Shown here in pieces: positions 49,793 through 58,447 of a stretch of 64,000 bases of DNA. Position numbers and translations under genes: made by a program. Each line of letters opens with the position of its first letter. Position 1 is the stretch's first letter. The notes beneath the pieces were generated by a model. It saw only the letters and a program-made list of their open reading frames with translations. It was not told where the DNA came from and made no database searches. The stretch is taken from NCBI GenBank assembly GCA_029257405.1, contig JARIBO010000055.1:207491-271490 (forward strand), read 5' to 3'. Origin of the DNA: Caryophanales bacterium (GTDB lineage: Bacteria > Bacillota > Bacilli > Bacillales > Amphibacillaceae).

Positions 49793-50950
49793 ATGTCTAA
49801 GACAACAGATTTACGTAAATTAAAAATGCTTATCTTCTTTTTTCATGTAACAAATACAATTATAATTAGTTTTTTACCTCTATATTTAAAGTTTAAAGGA
49901 CTCTCAGGAACTGAAATTGGCTGGGTTCTTGCTGTAGGTCCGCTCGCTTCAATTATATCGCAACCTTTTTGGGGATTTCTAAGCGACAAATATCGAACGG
50001 TCAAATGGGTATTAATTATGACCATCATCGGGATGCTTATTTTTAGTATTTTGTTTTTCCAAATGAACGAGTTAATTTTCATTCTGTTTTTTGCTGCTTT
50101 CTTTTATTTCTTCTCTTCACCAGTCGGTGCACTAGGAGATAGTTTAGCGCAAAGGCAAGCAGACCTTTTAAACATATCCTTTGGTTCAATTAGAACTTGG
50201 GGATCGATTGGTTTTGCTTTATCCTCACTTTTCATTGGTCAATTACTCGATTTATATGGTGTTGAATTTATGCGCTTTCCTTATTTAATTTTTGGAACAA
50301 TTTTACTCGTTGTCGCTTTTCAAATCGATGACATTAAAACCACAACGCATGAACAGACAGTTGAGTTAAAAGACTTAAAAATACTAGTAAAAAATAAACC
50401 CTTTATTTATTTTTTACTGATTATGATGTTAATTACAATTACCCACCGAGCGAATGATAGTTTTATTGGTCTTTTTATTACTGAACTTGGTGGTAATGAA
50501 TCACTTGTTGGAATTGGTTGGTTTATTGCGCTTGTAAGCGAGGCGTTAATTTTCGCTTTTGCTTATCTTTGGTTTAAAAGAGACCGTGCTTTATTTTTTA
50601 TTATTTTAGCAAGTATCTTATATACAATAAGATGGATCTTGTTTGCTCTTTCAACAGACCCAGTCTTTGTTTTAACCGGTCAACTTCTTCACGGACTTAC
50701 TTTTGGTATATTTTATTTAAGTTCACTTGATTATGTGACGCGGATTATTCCAAATACACTTAAATCGACTGGTCACTTAATATTTTACTCTGTCTTCTTC
50801 GGAGTTTCAGGTATTATTGGATCAATTGGTGGCGGACTCTTAATCGATCATTTCAGTGGGAATCATTTATACTTTGTACTTGGTTTAATGACCGTGATTG
50901 GAACAGTTTTACTCATTGTTTATAAATTAAATGTAAAAATAAGTAAATAA
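49793..50950 (+). CDS. MFS transporter (MFS_1-like / YwbF-like)
   Basis: Secondary transporter of 385 residues with 12 predicted membrane segments. The cytoplasmic loop motif between segments 2 and 3 (FWGFLSDKYRTVKW) is the MFS signature, and GSIRTWGSIGFALSSLFIGQLLD is typical of the LacY/NupG-like MFS_1 group. Substrate unknown; group members carry sugars or nucleosides. It is read against its neighbours, with its own promoter region and a bidirectional terminator behind it. Confidence 0.85.
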   Translation: MSKTTDLRKLKMLIFFFHVTNTIIISFLPLYLKFKGLSGTEIGWVLAVGPLASIISQPFWGFLSDKYRTVKWVLIMTIIGMLIFSILFFQMNELIFILFFAAFFYFFSSPVGALGDSLAQRQADLLNISFGSIRTWGSIGFALSSLFIGQLLDLYGVEFMRFPYLIFGTILLVVAFQIDDIKTTTHEQTVELKDLKILVKNKPFIYFLLIMMLITITHRANDSFIGLFITELGGNESLVGIGWFIALVSEALIFAFAYLWFKRDRALFFIILASILYTIRWILFALSTDPVFVLTGQLLHGLTFGIFYLSSLDYVTRIIPNTLKSTGHLIFYSVFFGVSGIIGSIGGGLLIDHFSGNHLYFVLGLMTVIGTVLLIVYKLNVKISK

Positions 50951-50952
50951 AA

Positions 50953-50977
50953 AACGAGGCGAAAAATCGCCTCGTTT
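50953..50977. terminator. Bidirectional terminator between convergent genes
   Basis: AACGAGGCGA pairs with TCGCCTCGTT around a five-base loop, with T-rich flanks on both sides. Confidence 0.88.
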
Positions 50978-50980
50978 TGC

Positions 50981-52042
50981 TTATCTTTTATTTATTCCAA
51001 GCTTCTTTAATCTAAATGGTGCATAAATTAAAGCGACAATTAAGAATAGTCCCATATAACCAATCGTTGAGTATACTTTAGAAACTAAATCAGTAAATCC
51101 AACAAAACTAAGGATAAATCCAATGATTAATGTTACGCCTGATGCAATGAAAAAAGTCTTTGTTTCTGGTTTAAAGAACCGGGCAACAAAACCATAGAAC
51201 ATACCTAGTCCTGTGTTAAAGATCATTCCAAATAGAATAATTGACATGAGAAAGCCTAAAATAGGTGATATATCATTAACAAGTGATAATAAAGGTAAGT
51301 CATAAGCTGCAATAATATCAACTTTAGAAAATATTGCTAAGTGAGCGAGCATAATTAAGACTCCAATTCCAAGCCCACCAAGAAGACCTCCAAGTGCTGC
51401 AAGGCGTTCATTCTCTTCAGCACCACCCATAACAATCGCCATACCTGCTCCTACTGCTATATTAAATGAGGCATAGTTAACACCTGAAACAAACCAATTT
51501 GGAAAACTCTTTTCTTGTTCTAACGCAATCGGATTTAACTCACTAAAACTCAAATCCATTGTAAAGATACTGTAAATAGCGATTCCGACAATTGCGACTA
51601 ATAAAAATGGTGTAATACTTCCAATAACAGCAATTACTTTATCAACCTTTAACGTCATTGCCATCATGAGAAGAATAATTAAAAGTAAACTACCAACAAA
51701 GACGGGCAAACCAAATTGCTGATTTAATGATGATCCAGCTCCTGCGACCATAACGACCCCGACACCAAATAAAGTAAATACTAAAATTGCGTCAACAATA
51801 ATTCCTAAATAACGGCCACTAATTGTATAAATAGCGTCTTTATGAGATAACGTTTGCAAACGACTCCCAATTTTAGTTAAACTCATCCCTAAAAAGGCAA
51901 ATAAAATAGTCGATACAATGGCTGCTAAAATACCCATGTATCCAAAGCTTGTGAAATATTGTAATATCTCTTGTCCTGAAGCAAAACCAGCTCCTACAAT
52001 AACTCCAATGAAAGCACTTGCAATTTTTATTACTTTAAGCAT
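50981..52042 (-). CDS. YkvI-family membrane transporter
   Basis: A protein of about 353 residues with ten or so hydrophobic helices, related to the YkvI group of LeuT-fold-like carriers. It starts MLKVIKIASAFIGVIVGAGFASGQEILQYF, the family hallmark, and contains FPNWFVSGVNYASFNIAVGAGMAIVMGGAE. ATG 52042 is used because TGGAG lies six bases upstream, inside the longer reading frame from 52078. No substrate is established for this group. Confidence 0.82.
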   Translation of the reverse strand: MLKVIKIASAFIGVIVGAGFASGQEILQYFTSFGYMGILAAIVSTILFAFLGMSLTKIGSRLQTLSHKDAIYTISGRYLGIIVDAILVFTLFGVGVVMVAGAGSSLNQQFGLPVFVGSLLLIILLMMAMTLKVDKVIAVIGSITPFLLVAIVGIAIYSIFTMDLSFSELNPIALEQEKSFPNWFVSGVNYASFNIAVGAGMAIVMGGAEENERLAALGGLLGGLGIGVLIMLAHLAIFSKVDIIAAYDLPLLSLVNDISPILGFLMSIILFGMIFNTGLGMFYGFVARFFKPETKTFFIASGVTLIIGFILSFVGFTDLVSKVYSTIGYMGLFLIVALIYAPFRLKKLGINKR

Positions 52043-52211
52043 AAGATTCTCCATTCCACCATTTATTTTAAATAACATTATGTATTATTCAGTTTTTTTA
52101 GAAAATAAAACTGTTCCTTTATCATACACAAAAAAAAGAGAAAACTCCAAACTTTTATAACATTTTTAATAATAATATTTATTAAAGAATAAACGAAGCT
52201 ATCTATTAAAT

Positions 52212-52249
52212 AAAAAGACTCACATTAATTAAAATGTAAGTCTTTTTAG
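52212..52249 (-). terminator. Terminator after pbuG
   Basis: AAAAAGACTTACATTTT and AATGTGAGTCTTTTT form a stem, followed by T on the minus strand. Confidence 0.85.
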
Positions 52250-52252
52250 TGA

Positions 52253-53584
52253 TTATGTTAAAAATGCAAAGTATAAAATAAAGATAGCAAACATACCATA
52301 AATCATTGGGTGTACTTCTTTAATTCTTCCAGCCATTAACATCGTAATTGGATAGAAGATAAATCCTATAGCAATCCCTGTTGCAATACTTGAAGTAAGC
52401 GGCATTGCAATAATAACAAAGAAGGCAGGTACCGCTATTTCAAATTTATCCCATTCAATTTGTTTTAATGCTGTTGACATTAAAACACCGACAATAATTA
52501 ATGCGGACGCGGTTACTTGTGGCGTAACAACATTTAATAAGGGTGAAAAGAATAATGCTAAAATAAAGAAGAGCGCTGCAAATACTGCAGTTAAACCACT
52601 TCTTCCCCCAACAGCGACACCTGTTGTTGATTCTACGTAGGCTGTAGTTGTTGATGTACCTACTGCTGCTCCGACAACTGTTGCTGTTGAGTCAGCAAAG
52701 AGCGCACGTCCTGCACGAGGTAATTTATTATCTTTCATTAAACCTGCTTGATTTGCAACTGCAACGAGCGTTCCAGCTGTATCAAAGAAATCAACGAATA
52801 AAAAGGTTAAAATAACAACAAACATCTCTATTGTAAATATATTTCCAAAATTAAGAAATGCTTGTCCAAAAGTTGGTGCGATACTTGGAATTGCTCCAAC
52901 AACATCACCTGCACCTGTAATTTTTGGGACAAGTCCAAAAATCATTCCGACAATTGAAGTGGCTATCATTGAGTAAAAGATACCACCTTTAATTCCTTTA
53001 CTTAATAAAATAACAGCGACAATAAGTCCAAATGCTGATAATAATACGAGCGGATCTGCTAAGTTACCTAAGGTTACTAATGTCGAATCATCAGCTACAA
53101 TGATACCTGCATTTTTAAATCCGATAAAAGCAATAAAGAAACCAATCCCAGCACCAACGGCTAATTTTAAGTTTTGTGGAATTGTATTAATAATCTTTTC
53201 TCGTAAACCCGTAACTGTAATAATTAAAAAGATAATTCCTGAAGCAAGTACCCCTGATAATGCTGTTTCCCAGGGAATTTCATATGTTAAAACGACTGTA
53301 TAAGCGAAAAACGCGTTTAAACCCATACCTGGAGCAAGTACGATTGGATATCTCGCAACAATTCCCATCATTAACGAACCAACTGCTGCTGCAATTGCTG
53401 TTGCTGTAAAGACAGCTCCTTTATCCATACCCGTTCCTTCTGGTAACCCTTCTACACCCGCTAAACTTAGCATCTCAGGGTTAACAAATAATATGTATGC
53501 CATTGCTAAAAATGTTGTGAGCCCTGCCATAAACTCTGTCCGGTAATTCGTTCCGAGTTTATCTAACTCAAAATATTTCTTCAA
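52253..53584 (-). CDS. pbuG: Guanine/hypoxanthine permease (AzgA/PbuG type)
   Basis: NCS2-family nucleobase importer of 443 residues with about 13 membrane helices. Motifs are GTNYRTEFMAGLTTFLAMAYILFVNP at the start, GLNAFFAYTVV, FVDFFDTAGTLVAVANQAGL and the late GTSTTTAYVESTTGVAVGGRSGL, which fit the AzgA branch. It is under a guanine riboswitch, so purine bases repress it. In B. subtilis pbuG lies in the same stretch. It supplies hypoxanthine and guanine for salvage and would be vital if de novo synthesis fails. Confidence 0.92.
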   Translation of the reverse strand: MKKYFELDKLGTNYRTEFMAGLTTFLAMAYILFVNPEMLSLAGVEGLPEGTGMDKGAVFTATAIAAAVGSLMMGIVARYPIVLAPGMGLNAFFAYTVVLTYEIPWETALSGVLASGIIFLIITVTGLREKIINTIPQNLKLAVGAGIGFFIAFIGFKNAGIIVADDSTLVTLGNLADPLVLLSAFGLIVAVILLSKGIKGGIFYSMIATSIVGMIFGLVPKITGAGDVVGAIPSIAPTFGQAFLNFGNIFTIEMFVVILTFLFVDFFDTAGTLVAVANQAGLMKDNKLPRAGRALFADSTATVVGAAVGTSTTTAYVESTTGVAVGGRSGLTAVFAALFFILALFFSPLLNVVTPQVTASALIIVGVLMSTALKQIEWDKFEIAVPAFFVIIAMPLTSSIATGIAIGFIFYPITMLMAGRIKEVHPMIYGMFAIFILYFAFLT

Positions 53585-53620
53585 ATTGTTTCCTCCTATT
53601 AAATTAAATCTAAAAACAAA

Positions 53621-53649
53621 AAAACACTCTTAATAAGATAGAGTGTTTC
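53621..53649 (-). terminator. Riboswitch-controlled terminator before pbuG
   Basis: AAACACTCTATCTT and AAGAGTGTTTT pair on the minus strand, followed by a T run, between aptamer and pbuG. Confidence 0.85.
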
Positions 53650-53698
53650 ATTTCTAAGTAAAAGAATAGCTTTATCCATAGATAAAAGCTAATCTTTA

Positions 53699-53765
53699 TA
53701 CGTAGGCAGACGATTTACGGGTGTCTGGTAGAAACTCTTAAGCCTTATTCTTAAGATTATACGTA
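53699..53765 (-). promoter_or_regulatory. Guanine riboswitch of pbuG
   Basis: The minus strand has TACGTATAATC, then GGCTTAAGAG, TTTCTACC, ACCCGTAAATCGTCTGC and CTACGTA in canonical order. P1 pairs TACGTA with TACGTA, and the C before the closing TACG indicates guanine specificity. The sequence is closer to the consensus than the pur operon copy. Confidence 0.95.
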
Positions 53766-53795
53766 ATGAATTTAGTTGTTTTTATTATACATTTT

Positions 53796-53824
53796 ATAAT
53801 ACGGTTAAATCCATGATTAGTCAA
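53796..53824 (-). promoter_or_regulatory. Promoter of pbuG
   Basis: TTGACT and TATTAT on the minus strand are 17 bp apart, about 30 bp upstream of the riboswitch. Confidence 0.7.
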
Positions 53825-53852
53825 TCAAAATAACGGCTTCAAACGATTGATT

Positions 53853-54335
53853 TTAGTTATTTTTCACTTCTGTTGAATTTCGATTTAATAACCATCCTCC
53901 TGCATTTAAATAAGCTGCAAAAGTAACCCAACAAATATAAGGAAGTAACATTAATCCAGCGACTTTATTCTCCTCATAAAACGTAACGGTCGTTATAATA
54001 ACTGTCGATAAGAGTGCGAATATCTCTATTAAAGCAACCCCGCGTAGTCTCAATCTAAAATATAAAAATGACCATAAATAGTTCAGACCAAGTTGTGTGT
54101 AATATATGACTGAGACATTTTTATTTGCACTGCTTTCTTTTACAATATGATAAGCAATGCCCATCGCTCCATATAAGGCAGACCACACAATTGGAAACAC
54201 GATACCAGGAGGTGAAAGTGGTGGTTGTTTTAACGTTTCATACTGCTTCGAACTACTATTCATCGCAAATTTACCAACAAGACTACCACCTAATAATACA
54301 AGGCCAACTCTTAATATTAATTTAATGATCTTCAT
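53853..54335 (-). CDS. tspO: TspO/MBR-family membrane protein
   Basis: A 160-residue protein with five membrane helices in the TspO (peripheral benzodiazepine receptor) family, with KQPPLSPPGIVFPIVWSALYGAMGIA near residue 37 and NYLWSFLYFRLRLRGVALIEI. Bacterial members bind porphyrins and influence tetrapyrrole and stress responses. The usual NxxWxxLFF motif is varied here (NYLWSFLYF). Transcribed alone. Confidence 0.88.
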   Translation of the reverse strand: MKIIKLILRVGLVLLGGSLVGKFAMNSSSKQYETLKQPPLSPPGIVFPIVWSALYGAMGIAYHIVKESSANKNVSVIYYTQLGLNYLWSFLYFRLRLRGVALIEIFALLSTVIITTVTFYEENKVAGLMLLPYICWVTFAAYLNAGGWLLNRNSTEVKNN

Positions 54336-54455
54336 TTAAAAACTCCTTTTCGCTTATTATAACCCAAGCACCATGCTTTAAACATTGCTAACTCTATTTT
54401 ATCTGAATATTTATTATGATATAATATCACTTATTCTGCTTAAAAGGAGAAAATT

Positions 54456-55541
54456 ATGAATAAACAACTAAAAATAAATCATACTTCTAAAAACATTGCT
54501 TTAATTTCATGTTCTAAAATAAAACAAACAGATGAAAATGAAGCACAAGATATGTACTTAGGCGATTTATTTAAATTATCGCTCGCTCTAGCACAGAAAA
54601 TGAAGTTGGACAAAATATATATCCTATCTTCTGAATACGGCATTTTAAATCCAGATGAATTAATTGAACCTGATTCTGTCTGCTTAATGAAATTTAACAA
54701 GCAAGAAAAAGTAGCTTGGAGTGAAAAAGTGATTAATCAATTAGCTAAATATACTGATCTAAGTAAGGATCACTTTTATATTTTTGCAGGCATTAATTAC
54801 CGCGAACACCTTTTAAATTCCCTTACACACGTTCACATTCCAATGGAAGGATTAAAAGTGGGCCAGCAACTGAAATTTTTAAAAGAACAAATAAAACTTT
54901 ATGAGATTGATGATAAATCAGACCAATTACATAAACTGTTTAATCAAGCAACACGTTACAATCACTCATTTAATCCTGACGAACTCATTAATAATGGAAT
55001 TTATATTTTATTTGAAAAAGGCGAAAAGTATGGAGATATCGACCGAGTTGTTCGAGTCGGCACCCATACAGGTGAAAATAAACTACCTGCCCGTATGGTT
55101 CAGCATTACCAAATTGAGACAAAAGACCGGAGTATTTTTAGAAAGAACATCGGCCGGATCTATCTAAATCAAACAAACGACTCTTATATAGATATTTGGA
55201 ATGTGTCGAATACTGAACGAAAAAATCGCTTGCGTAACCTACCATACCGAGACTTGGAAAAAGAAGCGGCTTTAGAAGAACGTATTACAAAAGAAATAAA
55301 CGATAACTTCACCTTCTGCTTAATTGAAGTAAACGATAAAATTTACCGCCTTTATTTAGAAATGGCAATTATTGCTACAATCGCTCAAGGTTCGTCATCA
55401 CCCTCATCTACTTGGCTAGGTAACGATAGTCCAGTAGAAAAAATTAGAAACTTCGGCCTCTGGCAAGTCCAAGGATTAAAACGTGAACCAATAACGGATG
55501 CTGATTTAGAATATATTAAAAAACATGTTGTGATTGATTAA
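54456..55541 (+). CDS. DUF6884 and GIY-YIG-like nuclease fusion
   Basis: A protein of 361 residues. The N-terminal half (residues about 12-150) starts NIALISCSKIKQ and contains KIYILSSEYGILNPDELI, matching DUF6884-type domains related to YaaA-like proteins. The C-terminal half (about 175-345) begins NGIYILFEKGE and has RVVRVGTHTG and RMVQHYQI, then IFRKNIGRIYL and a TWLGNDSPVEKIRNFGLWQVQ end, arranged like a GIY-YIG endonuclease core (GIY, then G, Arg, Glu). Such fusions turn up scattered among genomes, often near defence or DNA-modification genes. The gene is flanked by a strong terminator and stands alone. A role in DNA or tRNA processing or defence is inference. Confidence 0.65.
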   Translation: MNKQLKINHTSKNIALISCSKIKQTDENEAQDMYLGDLFKLSLALAQKMKLDKIYILSSEYGILNPDELIEPDSVCLMKFNKQEKVAWSEKVINQLAKYTDLSKDHFYIFAGINYREHLLNSLTHVHIPMEGLKVGQQLKFLKEQIKLYEIDDKSDQLHKLFNQATRYNHSFNPDELINNGIYILFEKGEKYGDIDRVVRVGTHTGENKLPARMVQHYQIETKDRSIFRKNIGRIYLNQTNDSYIDIWNVSNTERKNRLRNLPYRDLEKEAALEERITKEINDNFTFCLIEVNDKIYRLYLEMAIIATIAQGSSSPSSTWLGNDSPVEKIRNFGLWQVQGLKREPITDADLEYIKKHVVID

Positions 55542-55620
55542 TACCGGTAGTTTGAAAAGAGATTTACAGGATGATTGAAATTATAAAAATGCATGGGATG
55601 GTCATTACTCAATTTACTAA

Positions 55621-55680
55621 AAAAAGCCTTACGTTGATTTAGATTCGATCACTCTAAACTTTATCAACGTAAGGCTTTTT
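55621..55680. terminator. Long bidirectional terminator
   Basis: AAAAAGCCTTACGTTGAT and its perfect complement are separated by 24 bases, with a T run on the plus strand and A/T-rich sequence on the other side. It ends both the DUF6884 gene and the convergent opuAC-like gene. Confidence 0.9.
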
Positions 55681-55712
55681 TTTGTACAAATTCTACTCTA
55701 AGTTAAATTACT

Positions 55713-56609
55713 TTAAGATTCAGTTGCAATTTCTTTTGCTTCAGCTGTCCACTTCTCTACTTTATCTTGATTGTCATCTACCCAAGCGCGCGCAGCATCT
55801 TCAGGTGTTGCACCTTCTTGAATTTCTAACATAACACTTTCAATGTCTTCTACTTCCCACTCGAAGTTTTCAAGCACTGAATAAGCTATTGGATCGTCTT
55901 CTTTCAAACCAAGACGTGCAAATGTTTCGATATCTTCATCCGCGCCAATAATTCCTTGAGGCTCTTCTAAAAACTTCAGGTCATATTTCTGGAATTTCCA
56001 GTGTGGCGTCCACCCTGTTATAACAATATCTTCTTCGTTTTCAATCGCTTGGCCAAGTTGCGTTGTCATTGCACCTGACGAAGAAGTTTGAACTTCCCAG
56101 TCTTTAAGGTTGGGATACGTTTCTACAACTTCCTCTGCTGCTGCAACTGTACCTGACCCTGGTTCAATACCAACGACTGTTTGATCTGCTTCAGTTGTTA
56201 AATCTTCAACCGAATCAATATCCATATAAGCAGGAACGACAAAACCGATTTTCCCACCTGCGAGATTAACGCCTAAACGATCTATCTCATCACCATACTC
56301 CTCTAATTGAGGTTCATGAGTAATAGGTAACCAAGCAGAAACCATTGCATCTGCTTCTCCTGAAGCAATTGCTTCCCACATAATTGCGTTATCTAATGTC
56401 GTAAGTCTCGTATCATATCCTAAATCATCTAAAACTGCCCCAACAACATGTGTAGAAGCAACTTCTGTATCCCATGTTACGTAAGCTAATTCAATTTTTT
56501 CTCCATCTACCATCGTTTCAGCTTCTGTCGTATCATCACCACAAGCTGCAAGTAATAAAGTAAATGCTAACAACACAATAAATCCTAAACCTTTAAAGTT
56601 CTTAATCAT
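55713..56609 (-). CDS. Glycine betaine/proline-betaine binding lipoprotein (orphan)
   Basis: A 298-residue OpuAC-type periplasmic-binding protein of the ABC uptake class for compatible solutes. Lipoprotein signal ends in LLLAAC near residue 22. Trp residues of the betaine cage lie in LAYVTWDTEVAS, MVSAWLPITHEP and IVITGWTPHWKFQ. The ABC ATPase and permease genes are not adjacent, so it is an orphan binding protein, and its partners must lie elsewhere. The N-terminal half has slightly more G+C than its surroundings. Choline could also be bound. Confidence 0.88.
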   Translation of the reverse strand: MIKNFKGLGFIVLLAFTLLLAACGDDTTEAETMVDGEKIELAYVTWDTEVASTHVVGAVLDDLGYDTRLTTLDNAIMWEAIASGEADAMVSAWLPITHEPQLEEYGDEIDRLGVNLAGGKIGFVVPAYMDIDSVEDLTTEADQTVVGIEPGSGTVAAAEEVVETYPNLKDWEVQTSSSGAMTTQLGQAIENEEDIVITGWTPHWKFQKYDLKFLEEPQGIIGADEDIETFARLGLKEDDPIAYSVLENFEWEVEDIESVMLEIQEGATPEDAARAWVDDNQDKVEKWTAEAKEIATES

Positions 56610-56786
56610 TGAATCTCTCCTTAATATATTTTACCTCAATCAATTTTTATATTTGGCAATTTCATCTGTATTCAAACAACACAATGTTAAAAAATGCCAA
56701 ACCAATTGATACTCTCTAATATCTATGATAGACCTAACCATTTCAAGCTAATGCATTTATCGAACTTGTTTTTCATTTAATTATAA

Positions 56787-56850
56787 ATACTTGCATCTAC
56801 AAGTATCACTAGATATAATACAATAGTACTTGCATATACAAGTACTATTG
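56787..56850 (+). promoter_or_regulatory. marR promoter with two palindromic operators
   Basis: TTGCAT (56791-56796) and TATAAT (56814-56819) are 17 bp apart, an excellent sigma-A promoter. ATACTTGCATCTACAAGTAT (56787-56806) covers the -35 box. A longer perfect palindrome with arms CAATAGTACTTG and CAAGTACTATTG covers 56821-56850, just downstream of the -10. Both share the core ACTTGCAT-N-TACAAGT, centres 39 bp apart. They are almost certainly the autoregulatory sites of the MarR protein encoded just after. Confidence 0.85.
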
Positions 56851-56893
56851 TAAGAAGTGATTCTTATGAAAGATATCAAACGGAGGGATGTAG

Positions 56894-57343
56894 ATGAAAG
56901 AAACTGATTTATACGAACGTGAAGATCTACCAGGCTTTGTTATAAACCAAACAGCAAAGTTAATCATCGATTTATTACATAAAAACTTTATATTAGCTAA
57001 TCAAGAAATCACACCCGAACAGTGGATTGTTCTCGATGAACTATGGCGTAATGATGGTTTAACTCAGTTGAAAATAGCACAATTAACCTTTCGCCAGCAA
57101 ACGAGTACATCAAGAATTCTTGATAATCTCGTAAAAAGAGATTTAGTCTACCGTGCAAAAAATCCATTAGATAAACGAAGTAATCTTATTTATTTAACAG
57201 AAAGAGGAAAAGGTCTGCAAGAATCATTACTTAAAACAGTTAAAAAAACAATGAATGACGCCGTGAGTGAAATTGATGAAAATGATTTAAAGAAATGTAT
57301 GGAAGTGTTAAATAAAATTTCAGCTACCGTTTCTAAGATGTGA
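56894..57343 (+). CDS. MarR-family transcriptional repressor
   Basis: A 149-residue winged-helix regulator. The N-terminal dimerisation helix is followed by TPEQWIVLDELWRNDGLTQLKIAQLT and the recognition helix QQTSTSRILDNLVKRDLVYRAKNPLDKRSNLIYLTERG, typical of MarR. ATG at 56894 follows GGAGGG. It should repress itself and the two genes downstream through the palindromes at 56787-56850. It has no cysteine in the DNA-binding part, so a ligand rather than a thiol switch is more likely. Confidence 0.9.
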   Translation: MKETDLYEREDLPGFVINQTAKLIIDLLHKNFILANQEITPEQWIVLDELWRNDGLTQLKIAQLTFRQQTSTSRILDNLVKRDLVYRAKNPLDKRSNLIYLTERGKGLQESLLKTVKKTMNDAVSEIDENDLKKCMEVLNKISATVSKM

Positions 57344-57368
57344 TTTATAAATTAAGGAGTGTATATAA

Positions 57369-57746
57369 TTGGGAATAAGACTTATTAAAATATCAAGTTT
57401 ATACTTTGTAATTGGTGTGGTATTAGGTATGGTTATGGGGATGGCAAGTTTGTATCAATTTATCTCGACTCACGCGCATGTTAATTTATTAGGTTGGGTT
57501 TCGATGACCTTATTTGGCTTAATTTATCATGCTTTCCCTAATCTCACAGAAAACAATTTAGCTAAAACTCATTTTTGGCTTCACAATATTGGATTACCAA
57601 TTATGTTAATTGGCTTAATTGCTTTTGGACTTGGTAACAATGTGTTAGGCATTCCAGCAATGAGTGTTGGTGGTATCTTAATCGTTATTGCGACTATTAT
57701 TTTTACGATTAACTTATGGAAAAACTTGCATCAAACTGCAAATTAA
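57369..57746 (+). CDS. Small four-helix membrane protein like a fragment of haem-copper oxidase subunit I
   Basis: A 125-residue protein with four membrane segments. The segment SLYQFISTHAHVNLLGWVSMTLFGLIYHAFP resembles the haem-ligating HAHxxxLGW stretch of cbb3-type oxidase subunit I (CcoN), followed by THFWLHNIGLPIMLIG, also like CcoN. It is far too short to be an oxidase, so it is a stand-alone relative that may bind haem. Start is TTG 57369 with AGGAG nine bases upstream. It lies between the marR gene and a flavin reductase gene, in one operon. Confidence 0.78.
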   Translation: MGIRLIKISSLYFVIGVVLGMVMGMASLYQFISTHAHVNLLGWVSMTLFGLIYHAFPNLTENNLAKTHFWLHNIGLPIMLIGLIAFGLGNNVLGIPAMSVGGILIVIATIIFTINLWKNLHQTAN

Positions 57747-57767
57747 TTTTATTTAAGGAGATGTAAA

Positions 57768-58268
57768 ATGCAAAATAATGCTGAAAAAATAAACTTCTTT
57801 AAAGAAGCAATGTCAAATTATCCCACAGGTGTTAATGTTGTTACAACAGTTGATGAGAATCGTGAACCTTTTGGATTAACTGTGAATTCATTCGCTTCTG
57901 TGTCGTTAGACCCGCTTCTTATTTTATGGTCAATTGACAACACTGTTTCTACTTTTGATAAGTTTATGAATACTGATACATTTGCAGTTAATATTCTAGC
58001 GGAAAACCAAGCAGAAATAGCTTCATTATTTGCTGGAAGTGAAGAAGGTAGATTTGAAAATTGTGAGTGGAATTACTCTAAACACGATTTGCCGATTATT
58101 TCTGGAGCAATGGCATCGTTACAATGTAAAGTGTTTAATAAAGTTGAAGCGGGTGATCATGTGATTTTAATTGGCGAGATTTTCCAGATCGACGTTCAAG
58201 AAAAATCACCGCTTCTATACCATAAAAGAAAACTCGGAGCTTTCCCAGCAAGTTTTCATGAAGAATAA
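57768..58268 (+). CDS. Flavin reductase family protein
   Basis: A 166-residue FMN-binding split barrel of the flavin reductase family. It shows FKEAMSNYPTGVNVVTT at the start, PFGLTVNSFASVSLDPLLILWSI, FAVNILAENQAEIASLFAG and GDHVILIGEIFQIDV. Such proteins deliver reduced FMN to a monooxygenase or reduce other acceptors directly. No monooxygenase is nearby. In this operon the partner may be the small haem-like membrane protein; that is speculative. Confidence 0.9.
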   Translation: MQNNAEKINFFKEAMSNYPTGVNVVTTVDENREPFGLTVNSFASVSLDPLLILWSIDNTVSTFDKFMNTDTFAVNILAENQAEIASLFAGSEEGRFENCEWNYSKHDLPIISGAMASLQCKVFNKVEAGDHVILIGEIFQIDVQEKSPLLYHKRKLGAFPASFHEE

Positions 58269-58330
58269 AGCTTATTTTATGTAATCTAAAGTATGGGTTA
58301 CAAGCATTGTGACAGCTTAATAATAAACGA

Positions 58331-58360
58331 AAAAACACAGATTTTAAAACCTGTGTTTTT
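58331..58360. terminator. Terminator after the MarR operon
   Basis: AAAAACACAG pairs with CTGTGTTTTT around a ten-base loop and is followed by T on the plus strand. Confidence 0.85.
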
Positions 58361-58447
58361 TACTGTTTAATCCATACATAAAAAAACTATATCAGTTAGT
58401 AAATAGAATAAATCCCCACAGTAACAAAACATATTTTAAAGACGCTA

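Noticed and set aside
53100..53303. Plus-strand frame opposite pbuG
   Set aside because: Antisense shadow of a clear NCS2 permease.
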